From NCBI GenBank assembly GCA_038751365.1, contig JBCDGH010000004.1, forward strand, positions 1 through 53,247: a DNA stretch of 53,247 nt, given 5' to 3'. The notes below the pieces were generated by a model, which worked only from the letters and a program-made list of their open reading frames with translations, made no database searches and was not told the DNA's origin. Of this stretch, positions 41,383 to 51,279 are shown piece after piece (positions within the stretch are counted from its first letter, which is position 1; every line of letters begins with the position of its first letter). The translations under genes were made by a program, and so were the position numbers. This stretch comes from JBCDGH01 sp038751365. GTDB lineage: Bacteria > Patescibacteriota > JACMRA01.

Positions 41383-42324
41383 TTATTCTCTCACTCCCCT
41401 ACCAGTCAAAATCAAAAAAATATCTTCTAGGGTGGGCTGTTTGATATTAAGATTGAGAAGATTCAGGTTATGTTTTTTGACTATCGATAATGCTTTATCA
41501 AAACTAGTGCTCAAGTCAGAAACCGAAACACTAATAAGCCCTTCAGTCAACTGAGCTTGAGAAAATTCTCTTTGAAAATAACTCAAAACTTGCTCATAAG
41601 TATTGACATCAGACGGCTGTAGGTGTATCTGTAGTAGATTTTCTTTACTATACTTTGCTTTTAATTCTTGTACAGTACCTTGAGCAATGATTTCTCCATT
41701 ATCAATAATTACTACATAATCAGCCAGTTTTTCAGCTTCTTCTAGATAGTGATCGGTTAGTACGACACTATGATTTTTAGCTTTTACTAGATTTTTAATA
41801 TAATCAGTTAAAAGGATTCTACTTTGAACATCAATACCAGGAGTAGGCTCATCTAAAAAGACTACCTCAGGATCGTGAATTATAGAGACAGCTAAGTTTA
41901 AACGCCTTTTATAGCCTCCTGATAGATTTTTGGCTAAAGTTTTTATTTCGGATTCTAGTTTTAACCCCTCAATCAAAGCGCTTATCCTACTTTTAGCATC
42001 TACTTGAGAAAGGTTATAAATGGTAGCTGAATATTGTAAATTTTCTAGAATATTCAAATCGTCCCAAATAATTATTTCTTGGGGCATAACTCCTAACTGA
42101 GACTTGATACTATGAGGCAAATGAGAATACTTAACACCATCAACAAGAATTTGTCCACTGGTTGGCTTCATAGTACCTGTAAGCATCTTAATTGTGGTAG
42201 ACTTCCCTGCCCCATTTGGACCTAACAAAGCCAAAACTTGACCTGGCTTTATATCCAAAGATACGTCTTTTACAGCCAACTTTGACCTATATCTTTTACT
42301 TAAATTTTTGGAAACAATGTGCAT
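41383..42324 (-). CDS. ABC transporter ATP-binding protein (DrrA/CcmA type)
   Basis: 313 residues: Walker A GPNGAGKSTT (34-43), Q-loop GVMPQEIIIW, signature LSGGYKRRL, Walker B VVFLDEPTPGID, H-loop VVLTDHYLEEAE. The C-terminal 90 residues form the DUF4162-like extension common in ABC-2 exporters (drug, lipid or polysaccharide export). Follows the permease gene by 25 bases on the same strand, so the two make an exporter. Confidence 0.92.
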   Translation of the reverse strand: MHIVSKNLSKRYRSKLAVKDVSLDIKPGQVLALLGPNGAGKSTTIKMLTGTMKPTSGQILVDGVKYSHLPHSIKSQLGVMPQEIIIWDDLNILENLQYSATIYNLSQVDAKSRISALIEGLKLESEIKTLAKNLSGGYKRRLNLAVSIIHDPEVVFLDEPTPGIDVQSRILLTDYIKNLVKAKNHSVVLTDHYLEEAEKLADYVVIIDNGEIIAQGTVQELKAKYSKENLLQIHLQPSDVNTYEQVLSYFQREFSQAQLTEGLISVSVSDLSTSFDKALSIVKKHNLNLLNLNIKQPTLEDIFLILTGRGVRE

Positions 42325-42349
42325 ATTTTGATTAGCTTAATTATAAATC

Positions 42350-43447
42350 TTAGCTTTGATATTTTAATTGTCTATTCGCATAAATCCATATACTTAAGGC
42401 AAGTACAATCAACCCTAAAAAGGATAAGATCCAGAGCTCTGTTTGAATATCAATTAGAGCTAGATCATCTTTTAAGATTTTATCAACAGCTACGGTACCC
42501 CATTTGGTTGGTAAAAAATCGTTAAATTGCACATTTCGCCCAAGAATATCAAACTCCAAGATATTACCAATTCCTGAAATAAAAGACCCTGAAAAAAATC
42601 CCAAAATTATACTAATAATCGTACCCAGATTAGTTGCTGCTTCGGACTTGCTAACTACTGCACTTATTAATAAACCTACTGCGATAACAAAAAATAGAGT
42701 CAGTAATATCGGAAGAATAGCTAAACCTAAGTTCCCGGTAGTCTGGTACCCAAACATAATTGCAACGTAATACAGAATAATAGCTTGAACTATACCTATA
42801 ATAAAATAAAATAAGACGTTACCTAATATTATCTCTAAGGCTGAAATCTTACTAAAGGTGTACCTAAAAATATAGTTTTTTTCGTTAATCTGACTGAAGC
42901 TTTGCGCGATGCTAGGTATTAAGATAATCAGACCATAAATAATCAGACCCGGAGCTAAAAAATCGAACCCAGTCATATTTTCTTTACTAGGGTTAATAAC
43001 ATTGATATTTATATTGTCTTTGGCAAAAAATGCTCGGTTGATTGTATCTAAGACTATTGAGCTATTTACTTGGCTTGCAGCGTTATTTTGAGGTAGTAGT
43101 ATCTCAAACTCTGGGCTACTTTGGACGTTGTCCAGCAACAAAACACCAATAGACTGATTACCTATTTCCACATCTTTTTTCAGAGACTCTCTATCATTGT
43201 AATCGCTTATAGTTAACTCTATATTATTATCTTCATCAGATAATTCTTGAAAAATTCTTGAAAGCTCAAACTCTGATTTATCTAGCTGATAAATACCTAA
43301 CGAGAATCTGACATTATTTTCACCACCGAACGCTAGTCCAAATACAGACATAAAAACAACAGGTAAGACAAAAACAATTGCACTAGATTTTAGATTGCGA
43401 AAAACACTTTTAAAACTCAGTAAAAATGTCGAGAAAATTTTGTTCAT
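42350..43447 (-). CDS. ABC-2 type transporter permease
   Basis: About 365 residues. A first helix near the N-terminus (SAIVFVLPVVFMSVFGLAF), then a large extracellular part (about 45-170), then five helices to the end; this is the ABC-2/YhaP-YhgE architecture. Start: TTG at 43456 is in frame, but ATG 43447 lies 7 bases after a TAATTT -10 element and fits the near-leaderless pattern. Partner of the ATPase downstream. Substrate unknown. Confidence 0.88.
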   Translation of the reverse strand: MNKIFSTFLLSFKSVFRNLKSSAIVFVLPVVFMSVFGLAFGGENNVRFSLGIYQLDKSEFELSRIFQELSDEDNNIELTISDYNDRESLKKDVEIGNQSIGVLLLDNVQSSPEFEILLPQNNAASQVNSSIVLDTINRAFFAKDNININVINPSKENMTGFDFLAPGLIIYGLIILIPSIAQSFSQINEKNYIFRYTFSKISALEIILGNVLFYFIIGIVQAIILYYVAIMFGYQTTGNLGLAILPILLTLFFVIAVGLLISAVVSKSEAATNLGTIISIILGFFSGSFISGIGNILEFDILGRNVQFNDFLPTKWGTVAVDKILKDDLALIDIQTELWILSFLGLIVLALSIWIYANRQLKYQS

Positions 43448-43454
43448 AGAAAGC

Positions 43455-43483
43455 AAATTACAACTAATTCAAAAATTGGTCAA
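43455..43483 (-). promoter_or_regulatory. Promoter of the ABC exporter operon, near-leaderless
   Basis: Minus strand: -35 TTGACC (43483-43478), 17-bp spacer, -10 TAATTT (43460-43455), then 7 bases to ATG 43447. Confidence 0.58.
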
Positions 43484-43537
43484 TTATACATTACCTTATA
43501 TAGATACACAGAAAAACTATAGACAATCCATATAGCT

Positions 43538-44962
43538 TTACGAACGCAACAGTTGATCTATAAGCTCAATTCTCCGCTTTACAAGCTCTTCATTCTTTAA
43601 CTTATCGACTTTTTGACAAGCGTGCATTACAGTAGAATGATCTTTACCATTAAATAATTTACCGATTGTGGGATAGCTAAGATCTAAATCTTTCTTGCAG
43701 TACCACATTGCCAACTGTCGAGCTAAGGCGATATTTTTTTCTCTACACTTACCCATTACATCTTCTTTACTGAGACTAAATACCTTTGAGACAACCTCAA
43801 TAATCTTAGCAGAATTAGCAGGTATCTGACCAATATGAATTGTCATCGTATTATTCTTCTGATAACCAGACAGTATTCTACCCATATCAGTGTCGTTAAT
43901 TTCTTTATCTGGTAAGAGCTTTATCCTAGCTTGAATCCTATTTAATACTCCTTCCAAGTCACGAATGTTAGTATCTACTCTTTTGCAGATTTCTAAAATG
44001 TACTCTTGGCTTAAATTCAGACCTAAAAGCTGCAACTTGTAATTGAAAATTGCTATTCTGTCCTCCAAACTGGGCTGAGCTATGTCTACTACCATCCCCC
44101 ACTCGAATCTAGAAACAAGCCTATCTTCCACGCCATCAAGAGATTTAGGTGGTCTATCTGAAGCTATAACAATTTGTTTGTTCTGCTGATGTAATTCATT
44201 AAAAGTGTGAAAAAAAGCTTCCTGTGTACCCACTTTTCCTCTAATAAATTGAATATCATCTAGTAGCAACAAATCTACAGATCTGTAATACTCTCTGAAC
44301 TCTCTACCTTTATTTTTTTCTACTGATACTATAAAGTGATTAAAGAAAGTTTCTAAAGTAGAGTATTTTATTTTGTAACCAGGTTTCTCTTCTAAGACTT
44401 TCTGTCCAACGGCTTGTAGTAAGTGGGTTTTACCCATCCCGGTACGGCTATAAATAAACACTGGGTTATAACTATGTCCCGGTTCGCGAACTACACTTTT
44501 AGCCACACTCACAGCTAAATCGTTGCTACCATTTACTACAAAATTTTCTAAAGTGTATTTAGGATTTAAGTTATTGATGTTGCGCTTGGGTAAATAACTA
44601 CTTATAGATTCCAATTTTTCAGCTTCACTTAATTCACTTGGAGTTACCTTAGGAACGGATATAATCTCTTCTTGTACCAAGGTCTTCTCGCTCTGTTCTA
44701 ACTTTACTTCTTTTTTTACTTGGAAATCAACATGAACTACCTGAGGATAATATTTAGCTATTGCCTCATTCAGTTGTGATTTGAACTTTTTTTCAATATA
44801 TTCGCGAGCAATTACTGAGGGTACAGAGATCGTTATTTTTCTCCCTCGGTTAGAAGTAGAGACAAAGTCGACACTACTAAACCAGGTCTTAAAACTACTA
44901 CCAGGCACAAGTTTCTTGAGCTTTTGGAGAGTGTAAGACCAATATTCTTTAGTTGCCGACAT
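43538..44962 (-). CDS. dnaA: Chromosomal replication initiator DnaA
   Basis: 474 residues with all four domains: N-terminal domain I (1-80), a linker (80-135), the AAA+ domain and the DNA-binding domain IV with the signature KDHSTVMHACQKV. Walker A is SRTGMGKT (172-179); the first glycine of the usual GxxGxGKT is serine. Walker B reads LLLLDDIQFI. It opens the origin, but no cluster of DnaA boxes is seen next to it. Neighbours are argS and an ABC exporter, not dnaN/recF. Confidence 0.96.
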   Translation of the reverse strand: MSATKEYWSYTLQKLKKLVPGSSFKTWFSSVDFVSTSNRGRKITISVPSVIAREYIEKKFKSQLNEAIAKYYPQVVHVDFQVKKEVKLEQSEKTLVQEEIISVPKVTPSELSEAEKLESISSYLPKRNINNLNPKYTLENFVVNGSNDLAVSVAKSVVREPGHSYNPVFIYSRTGMGKTHLLQAVGQKVLEEKPGYKIKYSTLETFFNHFIVSVEKNKGREFREYYRSVDLLLLDDIQFIRGKVGTQEAFFHTFNELHQQNKQIVIASDRPPKSLDGVEDRLVSRFEWGMVVDIAQPSLEDRIAIFNYKLQLLGLNLSQEYILEICKRVDTNIRDLEGVLNRIQARIKLLPDKEINDTDMGRILSGYQKNNTMTIHIGQIPANSAKIIEVVSKVFSLSKEDVMGKCREKNIALARQLAMWYCKKDLDLSYPTIGKLFNGKDHSTVMHACQKVDKLKNEELVKRRIELIDQLLRS

Positions 44963-45228
44963 CTTATAATTATTGGATTATTTTTAGAGAAATGTTAGTG
45001 ATCAATATCACATAGAGTAGAGCACAGTTAACTATGCGGCAAAGTTGTACTTGAACGCCACATAGACTTGGGAGTCAGGAACAGGAAGTAGCTTTTTTGT
45101 ATTTTATTTTAGACTGAAAGGGCTATTGAGTCTGCAAAACTCTGATGATTGTATACTGATTTGTTTATCAGTAATGTATCTGAAGTATGTTGTAAAGAAG
45201 ATTATTTTGTCAACAACTATATATAGAC

Positions 45229-47097
45229 CTATAATTCATCAAGAACCTGAATACCTAGTAAGTTTAGGCAGTTTTTAAGATGCTCTTTTAGGATCAAGCA
45301 CAAACTTATTAGACTATTTTTACGAGTTTGATCAGCTTCAGAGCTTACCGAATGTTTTGTGTACCAAGAATTAATTTTTGAAGTAATTTCGTAAAGATGA
45401 TTACACAATAAATGAGGCTTGTAATTCTGACAGATACTTTCAAGAATGTTAGGTAGAGTATAAATTGTTTTCAGCATAATAATCTCCTCGAGATTCAAAG
45501 TCTCTATGTCTATCAGATCAGTAGATACTGTTTGTGTTTTTTCTAGGTTATGATCGACATTATTTTTTCTTAAAATACTGTTTATTCTAGCTACAGTATA
45601 TAGCTGATAAACACCTGTATTACCCTCGAAAGACATAATTTTATCTAAATCTAGAGTAATATCAGAGACCGAGTCGCGAGCCAAATCATACCATTTTAAA
45701 GCAGCAATTGCTAGTACTTTAGCTTTGGATGAAAGTACTTCATAACTACTGTCTTGAGATTTTGACTTTAATACACTCAGAGCCTGGGTTTGTACCGTGT
45801 TTATCAAATCTCTAGCCCGTAAGAAGTTACCTTTTCTGGCGCTCATTTTACCACTAGGTAGCTTCAATAACCCGTAACTAAGATGAATCAAGTTGTGCCA
45901 TTGCATTTTGTCGATTATTTCTTGTGAGTTGAAGGCTCTAAAAAAATCGAGGCTAGATAAGTAGCCAACTATAACAAACAGTTGCTTGAAACTATGTAAT
46001 TGCTCATTCCCGGTGACAGATATCATTATTTCAGATTTATGATCTCTCGCCCATTGCCAACGAGCAGCTACATCTCGAAAAATATAAGTCGTATATCCTT
46101 GCGAGCTAACCAAATAGCATCTACCTAGGTTTTGCAATTTTTCTTCTAACTGAATTGGCTTATTTACCCACTTTTCTTGTAAAGTTTCTAAATCTATGTA
46201 CCTAGCTAAGCCTTCTTTCTGCCAAATGTTATTAGTTTCTAAGACTTCGTATAATTTTCTTAAATTATTTTCATAATAACTCTCACCCTCTTCAAAATCA
46301 AACTCAGGTATATTTAATAATTTTAATTCTCCTTTTAAATTAGCTTTAGAAGAGTCTAAAAACTTCTTCCACAAAGCTCTGTTTTCTGAATCACCCTGCT
46401 CTAGTTTTACAAACTCAGCCCTGACTATTTCAGCAAAATCTTGCACTACCTCAGATTGCTGGTTTGCCCACACATAAACTTTAGATAAAACATCAACTGG
46501 ACTCTCGACATAATCTACAATCTTTACTTTTTCTTCAACACCGTTTATTTTAACTTCTAACTCTTGTAAATTTTGAAATTGCTTCCAGCCCCATATCAAA
46601 ATACCAAATTGCACACCCCAATCACCCCAGTAATTTTGAGTTTTTAGATTAGTATATTTAAGTTGTAGTATCCGTCTTAATGAATCACCCAAATTGGCAT
46701 TTCTAATATGCCCAGCATGTAGTGGTCTAGCTACATTGGGACTAACATAATCCAGTATGACGTTTTTCTGTATCCGCTCTAATTGAAATTGATCTTGCTT
46801 AACTACAAATTCAGCTAAACCAACTGCAGTAATATCAAGATTTATATACGGGCCTACTGTTTTGACTGTAAACTCATTGTGTAAATTGTGAAGAACTAAA
46901 AAATCTTCTAGCTTCAGTTTGATTCTCTCTGCGACCTCTTTAGGATTAGCTGAAGTTGCTTTAGCTTCAATAAAAGCTTGGTTGGTAGTAAGAATACCCA
47001 TTTTTAAATCCGGAGGTACTGACCACTGGTAATCTGGAAATTTCACTTCTAGTAAATTGGTAAAGACTTGGTGATTCATAAACCAAATGTTCGGCAC
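45229..47097 (-). CDS. argS: Arginyl-tRNA synthetase
   Basis: Class I synthetase, 622 residues. The HIGH motif is HAGH in VARPLHAGHIRNANLGD, and KMSKS reads KMSARKGN. The additional N-terminal domain (1-110) and the alpha-helical anticodon-binding DALR domain (about 480-622) are present. Start GTG at 47097 is supported by a TACAAT -10 element ending 9 bases before it; the ATG at 47079 is an alternative. Confidence 0.95.
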   Translation of the reverse strand: MPNIWFMNHQVFTNLLEVKFPDYQWSVPPDLKMGILTTNQAFIEAKATSANPKEVAERIKLKLEDFLVLHNLHNEFTVKTVGPYINLDITAVGLAEFVVKQDQFQLERIQKNVILDYVSPNVARPLHAGHIRNANLGDSLRRILQLKYTNLKTQNYWGDWGVQFGILIWGWKQFQNLQELEVKINGVEEKVKIVDYVESPVDVLSKVYVWANQQSEVVQDFAEIVRAEFVKLEQGDSENRALWKKFLDSSKANLKGELKLLNIPEFDFEEGESYYENNLRKLYEVLETNNIWQKEGLARYIDLETLQEKWVNKPIQLEEKLQNLGRCYLVSSQGYTTYIFRDVAARWQWARDHKSEIMISVTGNEQLHSFKQLFVIVGYLSSLDFFRAFNSQEIIDKMQWHNLIHLSYGLLKLPSGKMSARKGNFLRARDLINTVQTQALSVLKSKSQDSSYEVLSSKAKVLAIAALKWYDLARDSVSDITLDLDKIMSFEGNTGVYQLYTVARINSILRKNNVDHNLEKTQTVSTDLIDIETLNLEEIIMLKTIYTLPNILESICQNYKPHLLCNHLYEITSKINSWYTKHSVSSEADQTRKNSLISLCLILKEHLKNCLNLLGIQVLDEL

Positions 47098-47278
47098 AAA
47101 TGTTATATTGTAAAGTATTAGACTAGACTGATCATCTGTGTATTTATGTGATCAGTATGAGCTTAGATAGAAATCTTGAAAATGAGACTAAGAAACAAAA
47201 CTTTGAATTTAATAAAAAGTTACAGGTTATAAGACATATAGTCAGTTATTTTATAAAGCAGATACTAGTATTGCTGAT

Positions 47279-48280
47279 GTGAAAGCTGGTCTAAGTACTA
47301 TCGAGAGCAAACCAGTAAATGCTAGCCCTACAGTAGAAAGAAGGTATAAAACACGTAAACAAAGACATTTTTGCGAAATAGAACTTTTGAATCAATTTAA
47401 ACAGACATATTCCCTGGAAGACATTAATAAGGTTCAAGTTTTCTTAAACACTGAGAAGCTAGAAAAAGTACGTAAGTTGTTTTTAATCTTTCAAGAATTT
47501 CAAGATTTTGGCTATCAAATTACTAATGAATTAGAATTTAGAAAACTACAAACACAAGTTACGCAAGAATTTGATAATACTAAGAACATTAGATCTTCAT
47601 TTAAGCCTTTTGACAAAGCAATTCAAATTAAAGAACTGGTTGACTGTCTAGTAGCTCAGCAAGGTATTATGGATCAATGGTTGGATTCATATAACCTCTT
47701 TATTGATCAAATTAAATTAGCAAGTATACAAGCTGGTTTGAGGAAATTTAAGCCTAATGAAATCCTAAGTTCTTGTAGAATTCAAGCCCAGACTCTTCAA
47801 AATATTATTGATAGTTATAGTCACTCCCAAGAAAAGGATGTTTTTATAAAACCGATTGTAGTAATTCAGCAGATTTTAACCAAATCCGTATCCAGTTTGT
47901 TGCAGAATCATTTACTTATAAATAAGACATTTAACCCGTTTTGTTTAGAACTAGTATTAAATGACTTAGATTGCTTTTTAGCTGATTTTGAGAATCAAAA
48001 ACTAGAGCTAGATGTTTTTTTAGCTATAAATTTGTTAAAATCTCCAGAACCTACAGCTTCGCATATGTACAAACTTTACAGCGCAGCCCTTCGCACAGTA
48101 AGTGATGACGGAAGTACCAGAATCAGTGCATTAGAAAAATATACTAAAAAATTAATTATAATTAAAACTAAATTAGCCCCAGATTTCAGAATTTACGACT
48201 ACGAAGATGCTCAGGCTACTAAGAACTTACCTATCAGAATTAAGCAAATTTATAGAGGTTACAACACCAATCAAAGATAA
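47279..48280 (+). CDS. Unknown helical protein, possibly with its start in another frame
   Basis: 333 residues from GTG 47279. Mostly helical, K/Q/L-rich, no membrane segment, no motif recognised. A second frame just upstream (ATG 47157 to TGA 47282) encodes 41 residues; a -1 shift at the AAAAAG run near 47215 would join MSLDRNLENETKKQNFEFNKK to VTGYKTYSQLFYKADTS and give a longer product with natural-looking sequence. Either the GTG is the start, or the gene is frameshifted. It ends 22 bases before the BadF-type ATG. Confidence 0.55.
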   Translation: MKAGLSTIESKPVNASPTVERRYKTRKQRHFCEIELLNQFKQTYSLEDINKVQVFLNTEKLEKVRKLFLIFQEFQDFGYQITNELEFRKLQTQVTQEFDNTKNIRSSFKPFDKAIQIKELVDCLVAQQGIMDQWLDSYNLFIDQIKLASIQAGLRKFKPNEILSSCRIQAQTLQNIIDSYSHSQEKDVFIKPIVVIQQILTKSVSSLLQNHLLINKTFNPFCLELVLNDLDCFLADFENQKLELDVFLAINLLKSPEPTASHMYKLYSAALRTVSDDGSTRISALEKYTKKLIIIKTKLAPDFRIYDYEDAQATKNLPIRIKQIYRGYNTNQR

Positions 48281-48281
48281 T

Positions 48282-48310
48282 TTGGCAATCCTCAGTACCT
48301 AGTGTATAAT
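48282..48310 (+). promoter_or_regulatory. Promoter of the BadF-type kinase gene, near-leaderless
   Basis: TTGGCA (48282-48287), 17-bp spacer, perfect TATAAT (48305-48310), then 9 bases to ATG 48320. The -10 lies inside the only longer start option (GTG 48302), which argues against that start. Confidence 0.7.
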
Positions 48311-48319
48311 GACCATATT

Positions 48320-49234
48320 ATGTATGTACTAGGCGTCGATGGTGGAGGTACCAAAATAGAGTTCATGTTAACTAACACTGAGGGTATTGAGTTGTTAAGG
48401 TTCCAATATGAAGAAAATACTAATCTTAAATACACTACCAGCCAAAATATAATTAGAGTTTTGAAAACTGGTTTGCAACAAATCCAAGAATCTTTTGATA
48501 TCAAGCTAATAAAGTTTGCTTACTTAGGTATAGCGGAATGTGGTGAAAATTGTGTTGGAAAAGGCAGAGAACAGATTTATGATTTTTTGGCTTCACAATT
48601 TGCTAATTTTGAACTGGCTGACGACCAATATTCAGTCTTCAGAGCTAAATCAGACGACAAAAACGGAGTCTTAGCTAACGCTGGAACTGGTTCAAATATT
48701 AACCACTTCTATAATGGACAAGAAAAGAATTACAAAAGTGTAGGTATCGGAGGTCGAGATCTGGGACATCTTTTTTTAAGTGAAATTGCCAACGGTGGTC
48801 TGGAAAAAGACATTTCTAAAAGTCAAATATATAAACATACTGCTGAATTTCTGGAAGAAGAGCCGATAGCCTTTATGAAAAAGCTAAAGCCGCTCGAAGT
48901 TATTCTAAACACCAAAGTATCTAGACTGACTAAGCACTTGATATTGAGCAGTCTTCAGAATTCTATACTTAATGAGGAGATTGATACTTTCGCGATTGTG
49001 GTAGCTAGTCGCTGGGTCCTTAAACTAACTTCATATTGCAGCATAAACTTCGAGTATAAGAGTCATGATCATTTCAATTTAGCTCTCACAGGTAGTTTGT
49101 GGCGTTGGGACATGATGCGAGAAATCGTTCTAAAAGATTACAAATCCAATTTTCCTCAAGCTAACATCATATTTGATCCAGATAAAAAACCTGTTCTCGG
49201 TGCAGTAAAAATAGCTTTAGAAAATGTTAGTTAA
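48320..49234 (+). CDS. BadF/BadG/BcrA/BcrD-type ATPase (N-acetylglucosamine kinase-like)
   Basis: 304-residue ASKHA-fold protein. Phosphate-1 motif GVDGGGTKIEF at the N-terminus, LANAGTGSNIN (adenosine/phosphate-2 region), GIGGRDLGHLF, and ALTGSLWRWD near the end. This group includes N-acetylglucosamine kinases that recycle cell-wall sugars, as well as activators of dehydratases; no Fe-S cysteines typical of the latter are seen, so a sugar kinase is more likely. First of three plus-strand genes with a Nudix hydrolase and sufB. Confidence 0.8.
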   Translation: MYVLGVDGGGTKIEFMLTNTEGIELLRFQYEENTNLKYTTSQNIIRVLKTGLQQIQESFDIKLIKFAYLGIAECGENCVGKGREQIYDFLASQFANFELADDQYSVFRAKSDDKNGVLANAGTGSNINHFYNGQEKNYKSVGIGGRDLGHLFLSEIANGGLEKDISKSQIYKHTAEFLEEEPIAFMKKLKPLEVILNTKVSRLTKHLILSSLQNSILNEEIDTFAIVVASRWVLKLTSYCSINFEYKSHDHFNLALTGSLWRWDMMREIVLKDYKSNFPQANIIFDPDKKPVLGAVKIALENVS

Positions 49235-49287
49235 TATAAGTTATACTGCTTTGACATTACAGCATTAGCTTGACAGGATAGTAGCGT

Positions 49288-49740
49288 ATGCCAAAACCAA
49301 GCAACCCTGAAAAATGGGAATACATGTTTTCTGATGACATGACTTTTAGTCAGAAAATAGTAATTTCTAACCCTGAATTAGTGAATAGATTCTTAATCCT
49401 AAAAAGATCATCTATTTCTACAAATCCGGGGCTCTGGGATCTACCAGGAGGAAATGTTTTGTATGGTGAATTACACCAAGATTCTTTGGCTAGAGAATTA
49501 CTAGAAGAAACTGGTTTGACTGATATACAAGAACTCAAACCTGCTATAGTTAACACGAGATATATACCTGAGAAAATGCTATACCGACTTTATATCGGTT
49601 ATAAGGCTAAAACACTCGGTACTAAGATTATTTTATCTTCAGAGCACGATGACTTTCAATGGGTAACATTAGAAGAAGTTCTTAATATGCCAGCCAAAGA
49701 TATGCTTAAAGAAATGACCCGGCAATCTTTGATTAACTAA
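49288..49740 (+). CDS. Nudix hydrolase
   Basis: 150 residues. The Nudix box G-x5-E-x7-RELxEExGL is complete: GNVLYGELHQDSLARELLEE followed by TGL (about 53-75). It hydrolyses a nucleoside diphosphate linked to some group; substrate cannot be read from the sequence. TTGACA lies 35 bases before the ATG. The stop is 3 bases before the sufB start, so the two are coupled. Confidence 0.9.
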   Translation: MPKPSNPEKWEYMFSDDMTFSQKIVISNPELVNRFLILKRSSISTNPGLWDLPGGNVLYGELHQDSLARELLEETGLTDIQELKPAIVNTRYIPEKMLYRLYIGYKAKTLGTKIILSSEHDDFQWVTLEEVLNMPAKDMLKEMTRQSLIN

Positions 49741-49743
49741 GCT

Positions 49744-51177
49744 ATGGCTGATTCTAAAATCCAAGAAATCTTAGAAACTTCCTACAGCGCTGGCTTCAGC
49801 AGTGATATTGACCAAGACGTTTTTGCTAAAGGTTTAAATGAAGATACTATTCATAGAATTAGTTACTTGAAATCTGAACCTGAATGGTTGTTGAATTGGA
49901 GGCTAAAAGCCTATCATAACTGGCTAAAAATGCCAGAACCGCACTGGGCTAAGATTAGTTACAAACCTATAGATTATCAAAATATAAGTTACTTTGCCAA
50001 ACCCAAAAAGCAGTTAAACTCTCTAGATGAATTAGATCCTGAAATAATAGCAACTTTCAACAAACTTGGTATACCTATCCAAGAACAAAAACAGTTAGCC
50101 AATGTAGCAGTGGACGTTGTTTTAGATTCGGTTTCTGTCAAAACCACTTTTGAAAATAAACTCAAAGATATGGGAATTGTCTTTTGCCCAATATCTAAAG
50201 CTATACAAGAGCACCCTGACCTAGTTAAACAGTACTTGGGATCAATCGTACCCCCTACTGATAATTTTTTCGCTTGCTTAAATTCAGCTGTTTTTAGCGA
50301 CGGTACATTTGTCTTTATTCCAGCAAATACCCGCTGCCCAATAGAACTATCAACCTACTTTCGAATTAACGCAGTAGGTACCGGACAATTTGAGCGAACC
50401 TTAATTATCTGCGAAGATAATAGCTACGTAAGCTATCTAGAAGGTTGCACAGCTCCCCAGAGAGACGAGAATCAATTACATGCTGCTGTAGTCGAGCTAA
50501 TAGCTCATAAAAATAGTGAAATTAAGTATGCAACTGTTCAAAATTGGTATCCTGGCGATAGAAACGGAAATGGCGGAATCTACAACTTTGTAACTAAAAG
50601 AGGTCTCTGCAAAGGCAACAAATCCAAGATCTCTTGGACGCAGATGGAAACTGGCTCGGCAATTACTTGGAAATATCCTAGTGTAATTCTCAAAGGTGAT
50701 AATTCTAGAGGTGAATTCTACTCAATAGCCATTACTAAAAATCAACAACAAGCAGATACTGGGACCAAAATGACTCATATTGGCAAGAACACCAAAAGCC
50801 GAATTATTTCTAAAGGTATAAGTGCAGGTAGTAGCAGAAATACTTATCGTGGTCTAATAAAAGTTTCTGAAGGAGCCCAAAATACCCAAAACTACACTCG
50901 CTGCGACTCTTTAATACTTAGCCAGAACTGCGAGGTTAATACCTTTCCAAAAATTGAGTCTAGCAATAAAACTGCTAAACTAGAACATGAGGCTAGTACA
51001 ACTAAGATATCTGAAGATATACTTAACTACGTACTATCTAAAGGTCTAGAAGAGGAGGAAGCCTCTAATCTGATTATCCATGGTTACAGCAGAGAAATTT
51101 TACAGAGACTACCATTAGAATTCGCTATCGAAGCTAAAGCTCTTCTAGAAATAAGTATGGAAGGAGCAGTTGGCTAA
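49744..51177 (+). CDS. sufB: Fe-S cluster scaffold protein SufB
   Basis: 477 residues. SufB motifs: PEWLLNWRLKAYHNW at the N-terminus, PTDNFFACLNSAVFSDGTFV, FERTLIICEDNSYVSYLEGCTAP, and the C-terminal CDSLILSQNCEVNTFPKIE with LEHEAST. It builds iron-sulfur clusters as part of the SufBCD complex. Here sufC, sufD, sufS and sufU are absent on both sides; only a Nudix gene (3 bases upstream) and an unknown follow. The other subunits may lie elsewhere. Confidence 0.94.
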   Translation: MADSKIQEILETSYSAGFSSDIDQDVFAKGLNEDTIHRISYLKSEPEWLLNWRLKAYHNWLKMPEPHWAKISYKPIDYQNISYFAKPKKQLNSLDELDPEIIATFNKLGIPIQEQKQLANVAVDVVLDSVSVKTTFENKLKDMGIVFCPISKAIQEHPDLVKQYLGSIVPPTDNFFACLNSAVFSDGTFVFIPANTRCPIELSTYFRINAVGTGQFERTLIICEDNSYVSYLEGCTAPQRDENQLHAAVVELIAHKNSEIKYATVQNWYPGDRNGNGGIYNFVTKRGLCKGNKSKISWTQMETGSAITWKYPSVILKGDNSRGEFYSIAITKNQQQADTGTKMTHIGKNTKSRIISKGISAGSSRNTYRGLIKVSEGAQNTQNYTRCDSLILSQNCEVNTFPKIESSNKTAKLEHEASTTKISEDILNYVLSKGLEEEEASNLIIHGYSREILQRLPLEFAIEAKALLEISMEGAVG

Positions 51178-51279
51178 AAACAAAAAAGACAGCTAACTGA
51201 ATAACTGCCTTGGAGAATTTTAGTGAATTACAATAGTAGATGCAAATATAAGATAAATTATACCCTGACCTAATAAAAG

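Noticed and set aside
44963..45228. Possible origin of replication beside dnaA
   Set aside because: The gap is AT-rich and near dnaA, but I find no DnaA boxes (TTATCCACA or one-mismatch forms) in a cluster, and dnaN/recF are not adjacent. Not enough to call oriC.
48302..48319. Earlier GTG start for the BadF-type kinase
   Set aside because: The TATAAT -10 box lies inside this extension, and the conserved phosphate motif begins right after the ATG at 48320.
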